Source of the DNA: Bacteroidota bacterium
GTDB taxonomy: Bacteria > Bacteroidota > Bacteroidia > Bacteroidales > Cfx3-03
Length of the DNA: 5,958 nt
Assembly: GCA_030706265.1 (NCBI GenBank)
Contig: JAUZOX010000186.1
Location: 1-5,958 of the forward strand
Direction: 5' to 3'
In this document: positions 1-5,958 of the stretch, in pieces
Layout of the letters: every line of letters starts with the position of its first letter
Numbering within the stretch: position 1 is the first letter of the stretch
The notes under the pieces: model-generated
Told to the model about the DNA's origin: nothing
The model's input: the letters and a program-made list of their open reading frames with translations, nothing else
Database searches by the model: none
Position numbers and translations under genes: made by a program

Positions 1-282
1 CATTTCAACTACTGTGGGCAACACAATTTCTACTCCAAAATGTTTTGTGATCCAGCAAAGTGCATTTGTACGCCATGTTGGTTTGAAATCAGGAACGGTT
101 CCTCCTTCTTCTTTTATTAGCTGTTCCCATCTGTTCGCATGCCGCTCTTCTGTGGCAGCCAGACGGGAATAAACTTCTTTAAGTCTTGTATCATTTTCGT
201 TTTCAGCTAGAAAACGGTATAATCTTGTGCTGTTTTTTTCATCTTTCCAATTTGACAGATAACGTTTAATGTTTTTTTCCAT
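1..282 (-). CDS. Ferritin-like (rubrerythrin-type) domain of a probable VIT1/CCC1-family iron/manganese transporter, N-terminal part
   Basis: This is a partial gene: 94 residues are visible, starting MEKNIKRYLSNWKDEKNS, and the reading frame runs off the left edge without a stop. The start is the ATG at 282-280; an in-frame TAA lies two codons upstream, so no longer start is possible. Residues about 5-60 form two predicted helices with ferritin-like di-iron ligands: E15 in the first helix, and E45 with H48 (EERH) in the second. The text around LYRFLAENENDTRLKEVYSRLAA matches, from memory, the N-terminal domain fused to VIT1/CCC1 membrane transporters, which move Fe2+ or Mn2+ out of the cytoplasm. 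The stretch PTWRTNALCWITKHFG (about 68-83) followed by VLPT resembles the linker into the membrane part in that family. The membrane domain itself is outside the window, so the transporter assignment is inference. A stand-alone rubrerythrin-like protein is the main alternative. It is transcribed divergently from trxB. Confidence 0.75.
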   Translation of the reverse strand, partial: MEKNIKRYLSNWKDEKNSTRLYRFLAENENDTRLKEVYSRLAATEERHANRWEQLIKEEGGTVPDFKPTWRTNALCWITKHFGVEIVLPTVVEM

Positions 283-448
283 GGGTTATTTCAAGATGGT
301 AATTCGAAAATGTATTGATTCCGGAGGCAAATAAGATTAGGACTTTCGGTTTCTTTTGCCAAGATCGTAAAATTATATCAGATCAATTAAAAATGCTAAT
401 TAATATTTATCGATATCGGCATTATCTTCATGTTTAGATTATTAAAGC

Positions 449-494
449 TGTCAGATATATGTAAATATTGACATGTTTTATTGCGCTAATGTCA
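449..494. promoter_or_regulatory. Three alternating TGTCA/TGACA half-sites upstream of the trxB promoter
   Basis: TGTCA occurs at 449-453, TGACA at 469-473 and TGTCA at 490-494. The half-sites alternate in orientation and start 20 and 21 bp apart, about two helical turns. The second and third extend to a perfect 6-bp inverted repeat, TGACAT-N14-ATGTCA. The block ends about 28 bp before the -33 element of trxB, a usual place for an activator, and lies in the region shared with the divergent gene. No known regulator is recognised for this motif; an operator role is inference, and short motifs in AT-rich DNA can arise by chance. Confidence 0.3.
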
Positions 495-521
495 TTTTAA
501 ACGGTAGTGGCACAATTTTAG

Positions 522-551
522 TTGGTATAGAATGGTTTCTTTTTAATTTTG
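522..551 (+). promoter_or_regulatory. trxB promoter of Bacteroidota type
   Basis: A -33 TTG at 522-524 is separated by 19 bp from TAATTTTG at 544-551, a full match to the TAnnTTTG -7 consensus used by the primary sigma factor of Bacteroidota. Transcription should start near 556-560, giving a leader of about 40 nt before the ATG at 600. The promoter also decides the gene start: an in-frame TTG codon at 549 lies inside the -7 element and therefore should not be in the mRNA. Confidence 0.75.
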
Positions 552-599
552 CATTTAAGCGGAAACAACATTAATAACATAAAGAGATATCAATATATA

Positions 600-1568
600 A
601 TGAGCAAGGAAATTGAAAAAGTTAAATGTTTGATAATTGGTACAGGACCGGCAGGATATACTGCGGCAATTTATGCAGCACGCGCTGATCTTAAGCCAGT
701 TGTCTATTCAGGTATGGTTATGGGAGGGCAACTTACCCAGACGACCGATGTTGATAATTTTCCGGGATATTCAAAGGGGGTTACCGGGGTTGAGATGATG
801 AATGACTTTCGTGAGCAGGCGGAACGTTTTGGTGCTGAAATCCGATTTGGCGTCATTACGGCAGTCGATTTCAGTAAAAGACCTTTCACTGTCACTACCG
901 ATGAGGGTAACATAATCGAAGCCGAAACCGTCATTGTATCTACGGGGGCAACCGCAAAATGGCTGGGTATGGCATCTGAAGAAAAGTACCAGGGGCACGG
1001 TGTGTCAGCATGTGCAACCTGTGATGGATTCTTTTTCAGGGGAATGGAGGTTGCTGTTGTGGGTGGTGGTGATACAGCTACTGAAGAAGCGACATACCTC
1101 GCAAACCTTTGTAAGAAAGTTTACCTTATCGTTCGCAGGGATGAACTGCGTGCTTCAAAAGCAATGCAGCATCGAATTTTCAATACCCCCAATATTGAAG
1201 TACTTTGGAATCATGTTACAGAAGAAATAGTTGGCGATAATGACAATATAACCGGTGTGAGAGTTAAAAATGTTAAAACCGGTGAAGTCAATTTGATCGA
1301 CGTTCAGGGTTTCTTTGTGGCAATCGGGCATCAGCCTAATACTGAAATCTTTGCAGGACAGCTTGAACTTGATTCAATGGGTTATATTAAGACGGTTCCC
1401 GGATCAGCGCGTACGAATGTCGAGGGCGTTTTTGCAGCCGGTGATGTTCAGGATCATATATATCGTCAGGCAATTACGGCAGCAGGTAGCGGATGTATGG
1501 CTGCCATTGAAGCAGAACGGTGGTTGGCTGAGGTAAAGTTTGAAGAGAAATCCGGTATTAAAGGTTGA
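600..1568 (+). CDS. trxB: Thioredoxin reductase (NADPH), FAD-dependent
   Basis: A complete 322-residue cytoplasmic flavoenzyme that passes electrons from NADPH through FAD and a redox disulfide to thioredoxin, keeping protein thiols reduced. FAD binding is shown by GTGPAG at residues 14-19 and by the C-terminal FAAGDV at 278-283. The redox-active pair is C138-A-T-C141 followed by D142-G. The NADPH domain has GGGDTA at 155-160 and VRRDELR at 178-184, which keeps the arginines (179, 180, 184) that recognise the 2'-phosphate of NADPH, although the histidine usual in HRRxxxR is a valine. The length is normal for low-molecular-weight bacterial TrxB. The ATG at 600 is chosen over an in-frame TTG at 549 because the TTG overlaps the promoter and would add 17 non-conserved residues. 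The gene is monocistronic here: its own promoter lies upstream and a terminator follows 42 bp after the stop. No thioredoxin gene is next to it. A ferredoxin/flavodoxin-NADP reductase is unlikely because the CxxC is present. Confidence 0.96.
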   Translation: MSKEIEKVKCLIIGTGPAGYTAAIYAARADLKPVVYSGMVMGGQLTQTTDVDNFPGYSKGVTGVEMMNDFREQAERFGAEIRFGVITAVDFSKRPFTVTTDEGNIIEAETVIVSTGATAKWLGMASEEKYQGHGVSACATCDGFFFRGMEVAVVGGGDTATEEATYLANLCKKVYLIVRRDELRASKAMQHRIFNTPNIEVLWNHVTEEIVGDNDNITGVRVKNVKTGEVNLIDVQGFFVAIGHQPNTEIFAGQLELDSMGYIKTVPGSARTNVEGVFAAGDVQDHIYRQAITAAGSGCMAAIEAERWLAEVKFEEKSGIKG

Positions 1569-1610
1569 AGTGTAAGGCCTGAAAATAATATATAATTATT
1601 ACTACATAAA

Positions 1611-1649
1611 AAAAGAGGGAGATTACTTATAAAGCATTCTCTCTCTTTT
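1611..1649. terminator. Probable bidirectional intrinsic terminator between trxB and the helicase gene
   Basis: The arm AAAAGAGGGAGA at 1611-1622 pairs with TCTCTCTCTTTT at 1638-1649, a 12-bp stem with one G-U wobble on the plus-strand RNA and a 15-nt loop. The stem is flanked by A-rich sequence on the left and ends in a T run on the right. Read on the minus strand, the hairpin ends in seven U (1614-1608), so it should end the leftward helicase transcript; read on the plus strand it ends in UUUUGUCUU, a weaker U tract, after trxB. It is the only such structure in the 119-bp gap between the convergent genes. Confidence 0.75.
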
Positions 1650-1687
1650 GTCTTATGATAAGGTTTAAGAGCGTTAACTAAAGGATT

Positions 1688-3478
1688 TTATCGTCTGCTG
1701 CTATAATCCCGGTCTCCGTTGTAATCATTCTTCCTTCTGTATCCGCCACGATCATTGCTACCACGATAACCGCCGCGTTCTCCGCTATGGTCATTGTTGC
1801 CTCTGTAAGTTCCGCGTTCCCCATTTCCGCTTCTTCTGAAAGGAGGTCTTTCGTTATCCATCGAGACATCAAGTCGAAGTTTGCGGCCCTGGTATTGTTG
1901 ATTGGCAAAAGCCCGGATCAAAAGATCCTGGGATTGGCTGTCTACTTCGAACATGCAATGCGTGGGACGAATCATGATCCTTCCGATTTTGATGGAACGA
2001 ACACCGGTCAGGTCATTGATTAAACCAATCAATTGAGGTGGGGCAATTCCTTCTATGCCTCCAATATTTAAAGTAAAATTCGTGAAGTTATTGGGTGCGC
2101 CTTCCCGGTCACGATATCTTTCCTGTTTAAACTTGCCTCTCTCAACATTTTCTTCAATATTCAAATCCGGTGCATTGCGATAATATTCAAGGAAACGATT
2201 AAACTCGGTGGAAACAAATCGTTTTATCAAATCTTCACGATCCAAAGATTCCAGCTTCTTAAGAATAAAAGGCATGAAACCTGCAATTTCATCTTCGTTT
2301 ACGGTTGTGTTTTCGAGCTTGTCAACCATGGAAAAGAGCTGTTTCTCACAAATCTGGACACCGGTTGGAATTTTGGCCTGACTGAATGTCTGATGGATTG
2401 CTTTCTCGATCAGTTTAATCCTGTATTTTTCCTTCAGGTTAATGAGGGCAAGGGATGTTCCTTTCTTACCGGCACGGCCCGTACGCCCACTTCTGTGATT
2501 ATAGGCTTCGATATCATCAGGTAAAGAATAGTGAATGATATGGGTCAGATCATCAACATCGAGTCCACGTGCTGCAACGTCTGTAGCGACTAAGAGTTGG
2601 ATGTTGCGAAGCCGGAATTTGTTCATGACTGTGTCACGCTGAGCCTGAGATAAATCTCCATGAAGGGCATCGGCATTATATCCGTCGCGCATAAGGTTGT
2701 CGGCTACTTCCTGTGTCTCAATTTTGGTACGACAAAAGATGATGCCATAAATTTCAGGATGGAAATCCACAATTCTTTTCAACCCCTGATATTTATCTCT
2801 TGCGGGTATTGTGTAATACAAGTGCCGGATCGTATCGCTCCCGGTATTTCTTTGCCCGATAGTAATTTCTGTCGGATTATCTAAGTATTTGCGAGCCATG
2901 CGAATTATTTCCTGAGGCATGGTAGCTGAAAAAAGCAATGTGTTTTTACCCTCTGGGGTTTCGGCGAGAATAGTATTCAAATCTTCCTGAAAACCCATGT
3001 CCAGCATTTCATCAGCTTCATCTAAAACGACAAACTGAAGTGCCGAAAAATCGATTACACCACGACGGATCATGTCTAGCATACGGCCCGGAGTACCACA
3101 AACGATATGGGCTCCCCGTTTTAATTGTCTGATTTGTGTTTCAATACTGGCTCCCCCATATATGGGTACAATATTCAAACGTCCCATGTGTTTTGAATAA
3201 GATTGCAGGTCGCTGCAAAGTTGCAATGCTAATTCGCGGGTTGGACTAAGGATGAGAGCCTGGGGGCTTTGCAGGGCTACATCAATATAGTTTAAGACCG
3301 GTAAACCGAAGGCAGCAGTCTTTCCGGTACCTGTTTGGGCAAGCCCTAAGACGTCCTGCTTTTGGTTTAATAGCAGGGGAATTACTTTCTCTTGGATGGG
3401 TGTCGGAGTTACAAAACCTAAGTCTTCAATTGCTTGTAAAATTTTTGGCGCTAAGCCAAATTCTGAAAATTGATTCAT
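1688..3478 (-). CDS. deaD: DEAD-box ATP-dependent RNA helicase, CsdA/DeaD type, with DbpA-like RNA-binding domain and RG-rich tail
   Basis: A complete 596-residue cytoplasmic RNA helicase that uses ATP to unwind short RNA duplexes, with likely roles in ribosome assembly, mRNA turnover and growth in the cold. All core motifs are intact: Q motif (F4 to Q29), motif I AQTGTGKT at 47-54, Ia PTREL at 79-83, Ib TPGR at 129-132, II DEAD at 153-156, III SAT at 184-186, IV IIFCRTK at 246-252, V ATDVAARGLD at 298-307 and VI HRSGRTGRAG at 328-337. Residues about 380-440 resemble the CsdA dimerisation region. Residues about 466-540 (FTLNIGG to LRLDVSM) are a DbpA-type RNA-binding fold. The last 56 residues form a disordered basic tail with 13 Arg, 5 RG dipeptides and 5 Tyr. 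The ATG at 3478 starts just before the Q-motif phenylalanine, as expected. The gene converges on trxB and diverges from the GH2 gene. The DEAD-box assignment is certain; deaD/csdA rather than another paralogue is inferred from the domain order. Confidence 0.95.
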   Translation of the reverse strand: MNQFSEFGLAPKILQAIEDLGFVTPTPIQEKVIPLLLNQKQDVLGLAQTGTGKTAAFGLPVLNYIDVALQSPQALILSPTRELALQLCSDLQSYSKHMGRLNIVPIYGGASIETQIRQLKRGAHIVCGTPGRMLDMIRRGVIDFSALQFVVLDEADEMLDMGFQEDLNTILAETPEGKNTLLFSATMPQEIIRMARKYLDNPTEITIGQRNTGSDTIRHLYYTIPARDKYQGLKRIVDFHPEIYGIIFCRTKIETQEVADNLMRDGYNADALHGDLSQAQRDTVMNKFRLRNIQLLVATDVAARGLDVDDLTHIIHYSLPDDIEAYNHRSGRTGRAGKKGTSLALINLKEKYRIKLIEKAIHQTFSQAKIPTGVQICEKQLFSMVDKLENTTVNEDEIAGFMPFILKKLESLDREDLIKRFVSTEFNRFLEYYRNAPDLNIEENVERGKFKQERYRDREGAPNNFTNFTLNIGGIEGIAPPQLIGLINDLTGVRSIKIGRIMIRPTHCMFEVDSQSQDLLIRAFANQQYQGRKLRLDVSMDNERPPFRRSGNGERGTYRGNNDHSGERGGYRGSNDRGGYRRKNDYNGDRDYSSRR

Positions 3479-3500
3479 TTATAAATTTAAAAAATGTGTG

Positions 3501-3508
3501 CAAAGGTA
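3501..3508 (-). promoter_or_regulatory. -7 element of the DEAD-box helicase promoter
   Basis: On the minus strand this reads TACCTTTG, a full match to the Bacteroidota TAnnTTTG -7 element, 22 nt before the ATG at 3478. Transcription would start near 3495, leaving a leader of only about 15-20 nt. No TTG/TTTG -33 element is found at the expected 19-21 bp spacing, so the call rests on the -7 match and position alone. Such a short leader leaves no room for the long structured 5' UTR known from E. coli cold-shock genes. Confidence 0.55.
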
Positions 3509-3606
3509 CGATTAATAGTAACACATTTTTCATGCCATTTGATTAAGTTGCTGATTTATTTTTATTTATTACTTTTTAACTTTTCAGTAGGGGCTCGGGT
3601 TTTTTA

Positions 3607-3614
3607 TAACTTTG
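3607..3614 (+). promoter_or_regulatory. Candidate -7 element of the GH2 gene promoter
   Basis: TAACTTTG matches the TAnnTTTG -7 consensus. No TTG -33 element lies at the usual spacing (the sequence there is TTTTCAG), so this may be an activator-dependent promoter or a chance match. If real, transcription starts near 3620 and the leader is about 90 nt. The leader would hold a small hairpin with arms AACTC (3663-3667) and GAGTT (3676-3680), and then an A/T-rich stretch directly before the ATG at 3713, as is common for Bacteroidota translation starts. Confidence 0.45.
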
Positions 3615-3712
3615 TTGAAACATTATGAAACGAGCATGATTGAAAATCACAAACAAGAACGAAACTCATCCATGCGAGTTCCATACGACCAATTTAATAA
3701 AATTATTTACGT

Positions 3713-5958
3713 ATGAAACATCGTTTACTATTCATCAACCTGATTGCAGTATTTTTATTTTTGATCCAAACATTAAATACTGTGGGACAAACAAATTCAA
3801 AGCCATATATCATTACGTCAGGATGGCAATTAGCAGATATCTCAAATGTAAAACAGACAGGTGAGGAAATATCCCAAATTACTTTTCAGCCTAATGGATG
3901 GATGCGGGCGACTGTCCCCGGAACCGTGTTAACCAGTATGGTTAATGACAAAGTCTATCCCGAGCCATTATGGGGAGAAAATAACCGTCCCGAAAAAATT
4001 CCGGAAAGTCTTTGCCGTACCTCGTATTGGTACAGGACTTCTTTCCTTGTTCCCAAATATTATATGGGAAAGAATATCTGGCTCAACTTTGACGGCATTA
4101 ATTATGAATCCGTAATTTTTGTAAACGGTAAAAAAATCGGCCAGACACATGGCGCTTTCATCCGGGGTGTCTTTGATGTTACTTCTCTGGTTGCACCAGG
4201 AAAACAGGCTGTTGTGGCAGTACTTGTTTCTCCTCAGCCTCATCCCGGTGACCCCATTGAACACACTATTAAAAACGGTCTTGGAAAAAATGGTGGAATC
4301 ACGGCAATAGACGGACCCACATTCCTTTGTACGATTGGCTGGGACTGGATCCCGGGAATCAGAGACCGCAACACTGGTATCTGGCAGAAAGTATTTCTTT
4401 CAGCGACGGGCCCGGTGCTGATTAAAGCCCCACTTGTTACGACGGATCTTCCATTACCCAAGCTCAATAGTGCCGATATTACCATTCAGGCTACACTGGA
4501 AAATATCACGGATCAAACCCAAACAGGGGTTTTAAAAGGCAGCTTTGGAGTTTATTCATTCTTTAAACAGGAAACCATTCCGGCCCATTCCTCTAAAGTC
4601 ATAACCTTTGACCCAAAGAATACCAAATCACTGCATATTCTTAACCCCAGGTTGTGGTGGCCCAATGGATATGGTCCACAGAACCTGTATAACCTGAAAC
4701 TGCATTTTGACGTTAACAATAAAATTTCAGATGAACAGGATGTGACATTCGGAATCAGAAAGATTACCTATTCGGTTCCTGAAACCGAAGACCTTACCTT
4801 GTCGGTGAACGGCGTCAAGGTGCTGTGCAAGGGAGGCAACTGGGGAATGGATGAAGCCATGAAACGCATACCGCGTGAACGGCTTGAAGCTCAAATCAGA
4901 ATGCACCAGATAGCCAATTGCACCATGATTCGCAACTGGGTTGGGCAAAGTACAAGTTCTGACTTTTACGATCTGTGCGATAAATATGGCATCATGCTTT
5001 GGGATGAGTTCTTCCAACCAAATCCAAGTGATGGTCCAAATCCAACAAATCTTTCTTTATATCTGTCTAACGTTCGCGATAAGATTCTTCGTTTTCGTAA
5101 CCATCCTTCTATAGCCGTTTGGTGTGCACGGAACGAAGGATTCCCACCAAAAGAAATTGATGATTCATTGATAGCCATGATGAAGCAACTGGAACCGGTT
5201 CGGCATTATCAGTCGAGTTCAACCGAAGGTCATGGCGTTCACTCCGGTGGACCTTATTACTGGAGGAAGCCAGGTGATTATTATGTCTTTAACGAAGCTT
5301 TTAAAACCGAAATAGGAAGCGTTTCGATTCCCACTCTCGAATCCATTCATGGAATGATGCCTGAAAAAGATTGGGAAATTATCAACGACGACTGGGCTGA
5401 GCATGATCTTGCCAAGGGAGCCCAAAGGGGAAATCTTTACCCCGAGTGGTTAAACAGCCGCTATGGAAAGGCGGTCAACCTGGCTGATTTTGCCCGGAAG
5501 GGTCAGTTAATGAATTATGAATCATTCAGGGCTATGTTTGAAGGTCGTAATGCCAAACTCTTTAATCCCTGTAGCGGAGTGATTACCTGGATGAGTAATC
5601 CGGCTCAACCCAGTTTCGTATGGCAGCTATACCATCATGATCTGGAACCAAATTCAGCCCTGTTTGCAACCAAGAAAGCTTGTGAACCGATACATATTCA
5701 ACTGAACGAAAAAGATTGGAATATTCAGGTGATCAACAATCTTGGCGAACAATTGGCTAAGGCTAAAGCAGCTATTACCATTTATAACCTTGATGGTTCT
5801 ATTCCTTATAAGGAAAGTTTTGATGTCACGGCATTGCCTGGGAAAGCAACGGACCTGGGGCTGGTAAAATGGCCAACAAACCTTTCTTCCGTACACTTTA
5901 TCAAACTCGAACTTAAGGATACAAAGGGGAAGCTTTTATCTGAAAACCTCTATTGGAG
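3713..5958 (+). CDS. Secreted glycoside hydrolase family 2 enzyme (exo-beta-glucosaminidase / endo-beta-mannosidase-like), C-terminus cut by window
   Basis: An open frame of 748 codons reaching the right edge without a stop; related enzymes are often about 850-900 residues, so the C-terminal part is missing. The ATG at 3713 follows an in-frame TAA at 3698. Residues 1-25 are a signal peptide (MKHR, a hydrophobic core at 5-18, likely cut before Q26) without a lipobox, so export to the periplasm or beyond is expected. Then come a galactose-binding-like sugar-binding domain (about 35-200; SYWYRTSF 104-111, VNGKKIG 137-143), GWDWIPGIRDRNTGIW (209-224), an immunoglobulin-like domain (about 235-345; WWPNGYG 315-321), a TIM barrel (about 355-600) and a further beta-sandwich. 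The likely acid/base is E475 in the RNEG motif after RNHPSIAVW; the likely nucleophile is E533 in KTEIGS. The end of the barrel (GVITWMSNPAQPSFVWQLY, then EPIHIQLN) recalls CsxA exo-beta-D-glucosaminidase and plant endo-beta-mannosidase rather than LacZ. GH2 membership is firm; the substrate is not. Confidence 0.9.
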   Translation, partial: MKHRLLFINLIAVFLFLIQTLNTVGQTNSKPYIITSGWQLADISNVKQTGEEISQITFQPNGWMRATVPGTVLTSMVNDKVYPEPLWGENNRPEKIPESLCRTSYWYRTSFLVPKYYMGKNIWLNFDGINYESVIFVNGKKIGQTHGAFIRGVFDVTSLVAPGKQAVVAVLVSPQPHPGDPIEHTIKNGLGKNGGITAIDGPTFLCTIGWDWIPGIRDRNTGIWQKVFLSATGPVLIKAPLVTTDLPLPKLNSADITIQATLENITDQTQTGVLKGSFGVYSFFKQETIPAHSSKVITFDPKNTKSLHILNPRLWWPNGYGPQNLYNLKLHFDVNNKISDEQDVTFGIRKITYSVPETEDLTLSVNGVKVLCKGGNWGMDEAMKRIPRERLEAQIRMHQIANCTMIRNWVGQSTSSDFYDLCDKYGIMLWDEFFQPNPSDGPNPTNLSLYLSNVRDKILRFRNHPSIAVWCARNEGFPPKEIDDSLIAMMKQLEPVRHYQSSSTEGHGVHSGGPYYWRKPGDYYVFNEAFKTEIGSVSIPTLESIHGMMPEKDWEIINDDWAEHDLAKGAQRGNLYPEWLNSRYGKAVNLADFARKGQLMNYESFRAMFEGRNAKLFNPCSGVITWMSNPAQPSFVWQLYHHDLEPNSALFATKKACEPIHIQLNEKDWNIQVINNLGEQLAKAKAAITIYNLDGSIPYKESFDVTALPGKATDLGLVKWPTNLSSVHFIKLELKDTKGKLLSENLYW

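Larger units (their letters stand above)
283..599. other. Divergent intergenic region between the ferritin-like gene and trxB
   Basis: About 317 bp of AT-rich DNA without a credible gene. It holds the trxB promoter (522-551), its leader of roughly 40 nt, and three TGTCA/TGACA half-sites at 449-494. No convincing promoter for the leftward gene was found: the best minus-strand candidate, CTTATTTG at 335-328, lacks the TA of the Bacteroidota -7 consensus. A short perfect palindrome, CGATATCG, sits at 411-418 and a weak AATGC/GCATT inverted repeat at 392-423. I see no RNA gene or known riboswitch here. Confidence 0.6.

Noticed and set aside
328..335. Promoter for the leftward ferritin-like gene
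   Set aside because: The minus-strand CTTATTTG lacks the TA of TAnnTTTG, and the nearest TTG is about 24 bp upstream, longer than the usual spacing.
549..599. TTG-initiated N-terminal extension of trxB by 17 residues
   Set aside because: The TTG lies within the -7 promoter element, and the ATG at 600 gives the normal family N-terminus just before the FAD-binding motif.
934..1230. 98-codon plus-strand open frame inside trxB
   Set aside because: It is an out-of-frame overlap of a well-conserved gene with no recognisable protein features; the same applies to the other short frames on both strands within trxB.
1678..1908. 76-codon minus-strand open frame over the 3' end of the helicase gene
   Set aside because: It is a different frame of the repetitive Arg/Gly-coding tail, and its composition reflects that repeat.
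3625..3639. Four-codon upstream reading frame (MKRA, stop) in the GH2 leader
   Set aside because: It is too short to separate from chance and has no ribosome-binding context or attenuator-like structure.
3661..3683. Small hairpin in the GH2 leader as a riboswitch or attenuator
   Set aside because: The stem is only 5 bp with an 8-nt loop, and no U tract or known aptamer pattern follows.
3968..4485. Minus-strand open frames opposite the GH2 gene, with similar ones up to 5896
   Set aside because: They lie antisense to a continuous GH2 frame with intact motifs and show no start context or protein family signal.
1..5958. Mobile element, CRISPR array, tRNA or rRNA
   Set aside because: No transposase or integrase motifs, no regularly spaced direct repeats and no recognisable tRNA or rRNA sequence were seen on reading the window.

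Overview
The window looks like chromosomal DNA from a member of the Bacteroidota, probably of a Bacteroidales-like lineage. The evidence is the AT-rich intergenic DNA, the lack of clear Shine-Dalgarno sequences before the genes, TAnnTTTG-type -7 promoter elements upstream of three of the four genes, and protein sequences that resemble Bacteroidota homologues. I cannot assign a genus.

Layout from left to right. (1) Positions 1-282, minus strand: the N-terminal 94 residues of a ferritin-like (rubrerythrin-type) domain of the kind fused to VIT1/CCC1 iron/manganese transporters; the rest lies beyond the left edge. (2) An intergenic region of about 317 bp with a well-formed promoter for the next gene and three regularly spaced TGTCA/TGACA half-sites. 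(3) 600-1568, plus strand: thioredoxin reductase trxB, complete. (4) 1611-1649: a hairpin terminator between two convergent genes, probably working in both directions. (5) 1688-3478, minus strand: a complete DEAD-box RNA helicase of the CsdA/DeaD type with a DbpA-like RNA-binding domain and an Arg/Gly/Tyr-rich tail. (6) A 234-bp divergent promoter region. (7) 3713 to the right edge, plus strand: a secreted glycoside hydrolase family 2 enzyme, cut off by the window end after 748 codons, resembling the exo-beta-glucosaminidase / endo-beta-mannosidase branch of GH2.

The genes do not form one operon: each has its own transcription direction or promoter region. The ferritin-like/CCC1 gene and trxB are divergent and both fit metal or redox homeostasis, so shared control is possible but unproven. 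The helicase is a housekeeping or cold-response RNA-remodelling gene. The GH2 enzyme is probably a periplasmic or exported glycan-degrading enzyme, and may be the first visible gene of a carbohydrate-use cluster continuing to the right. I see no mobile element, CRISPR array, tRNA or rRNA, and no strong sign of a previously undescribed system; the findings are modest.
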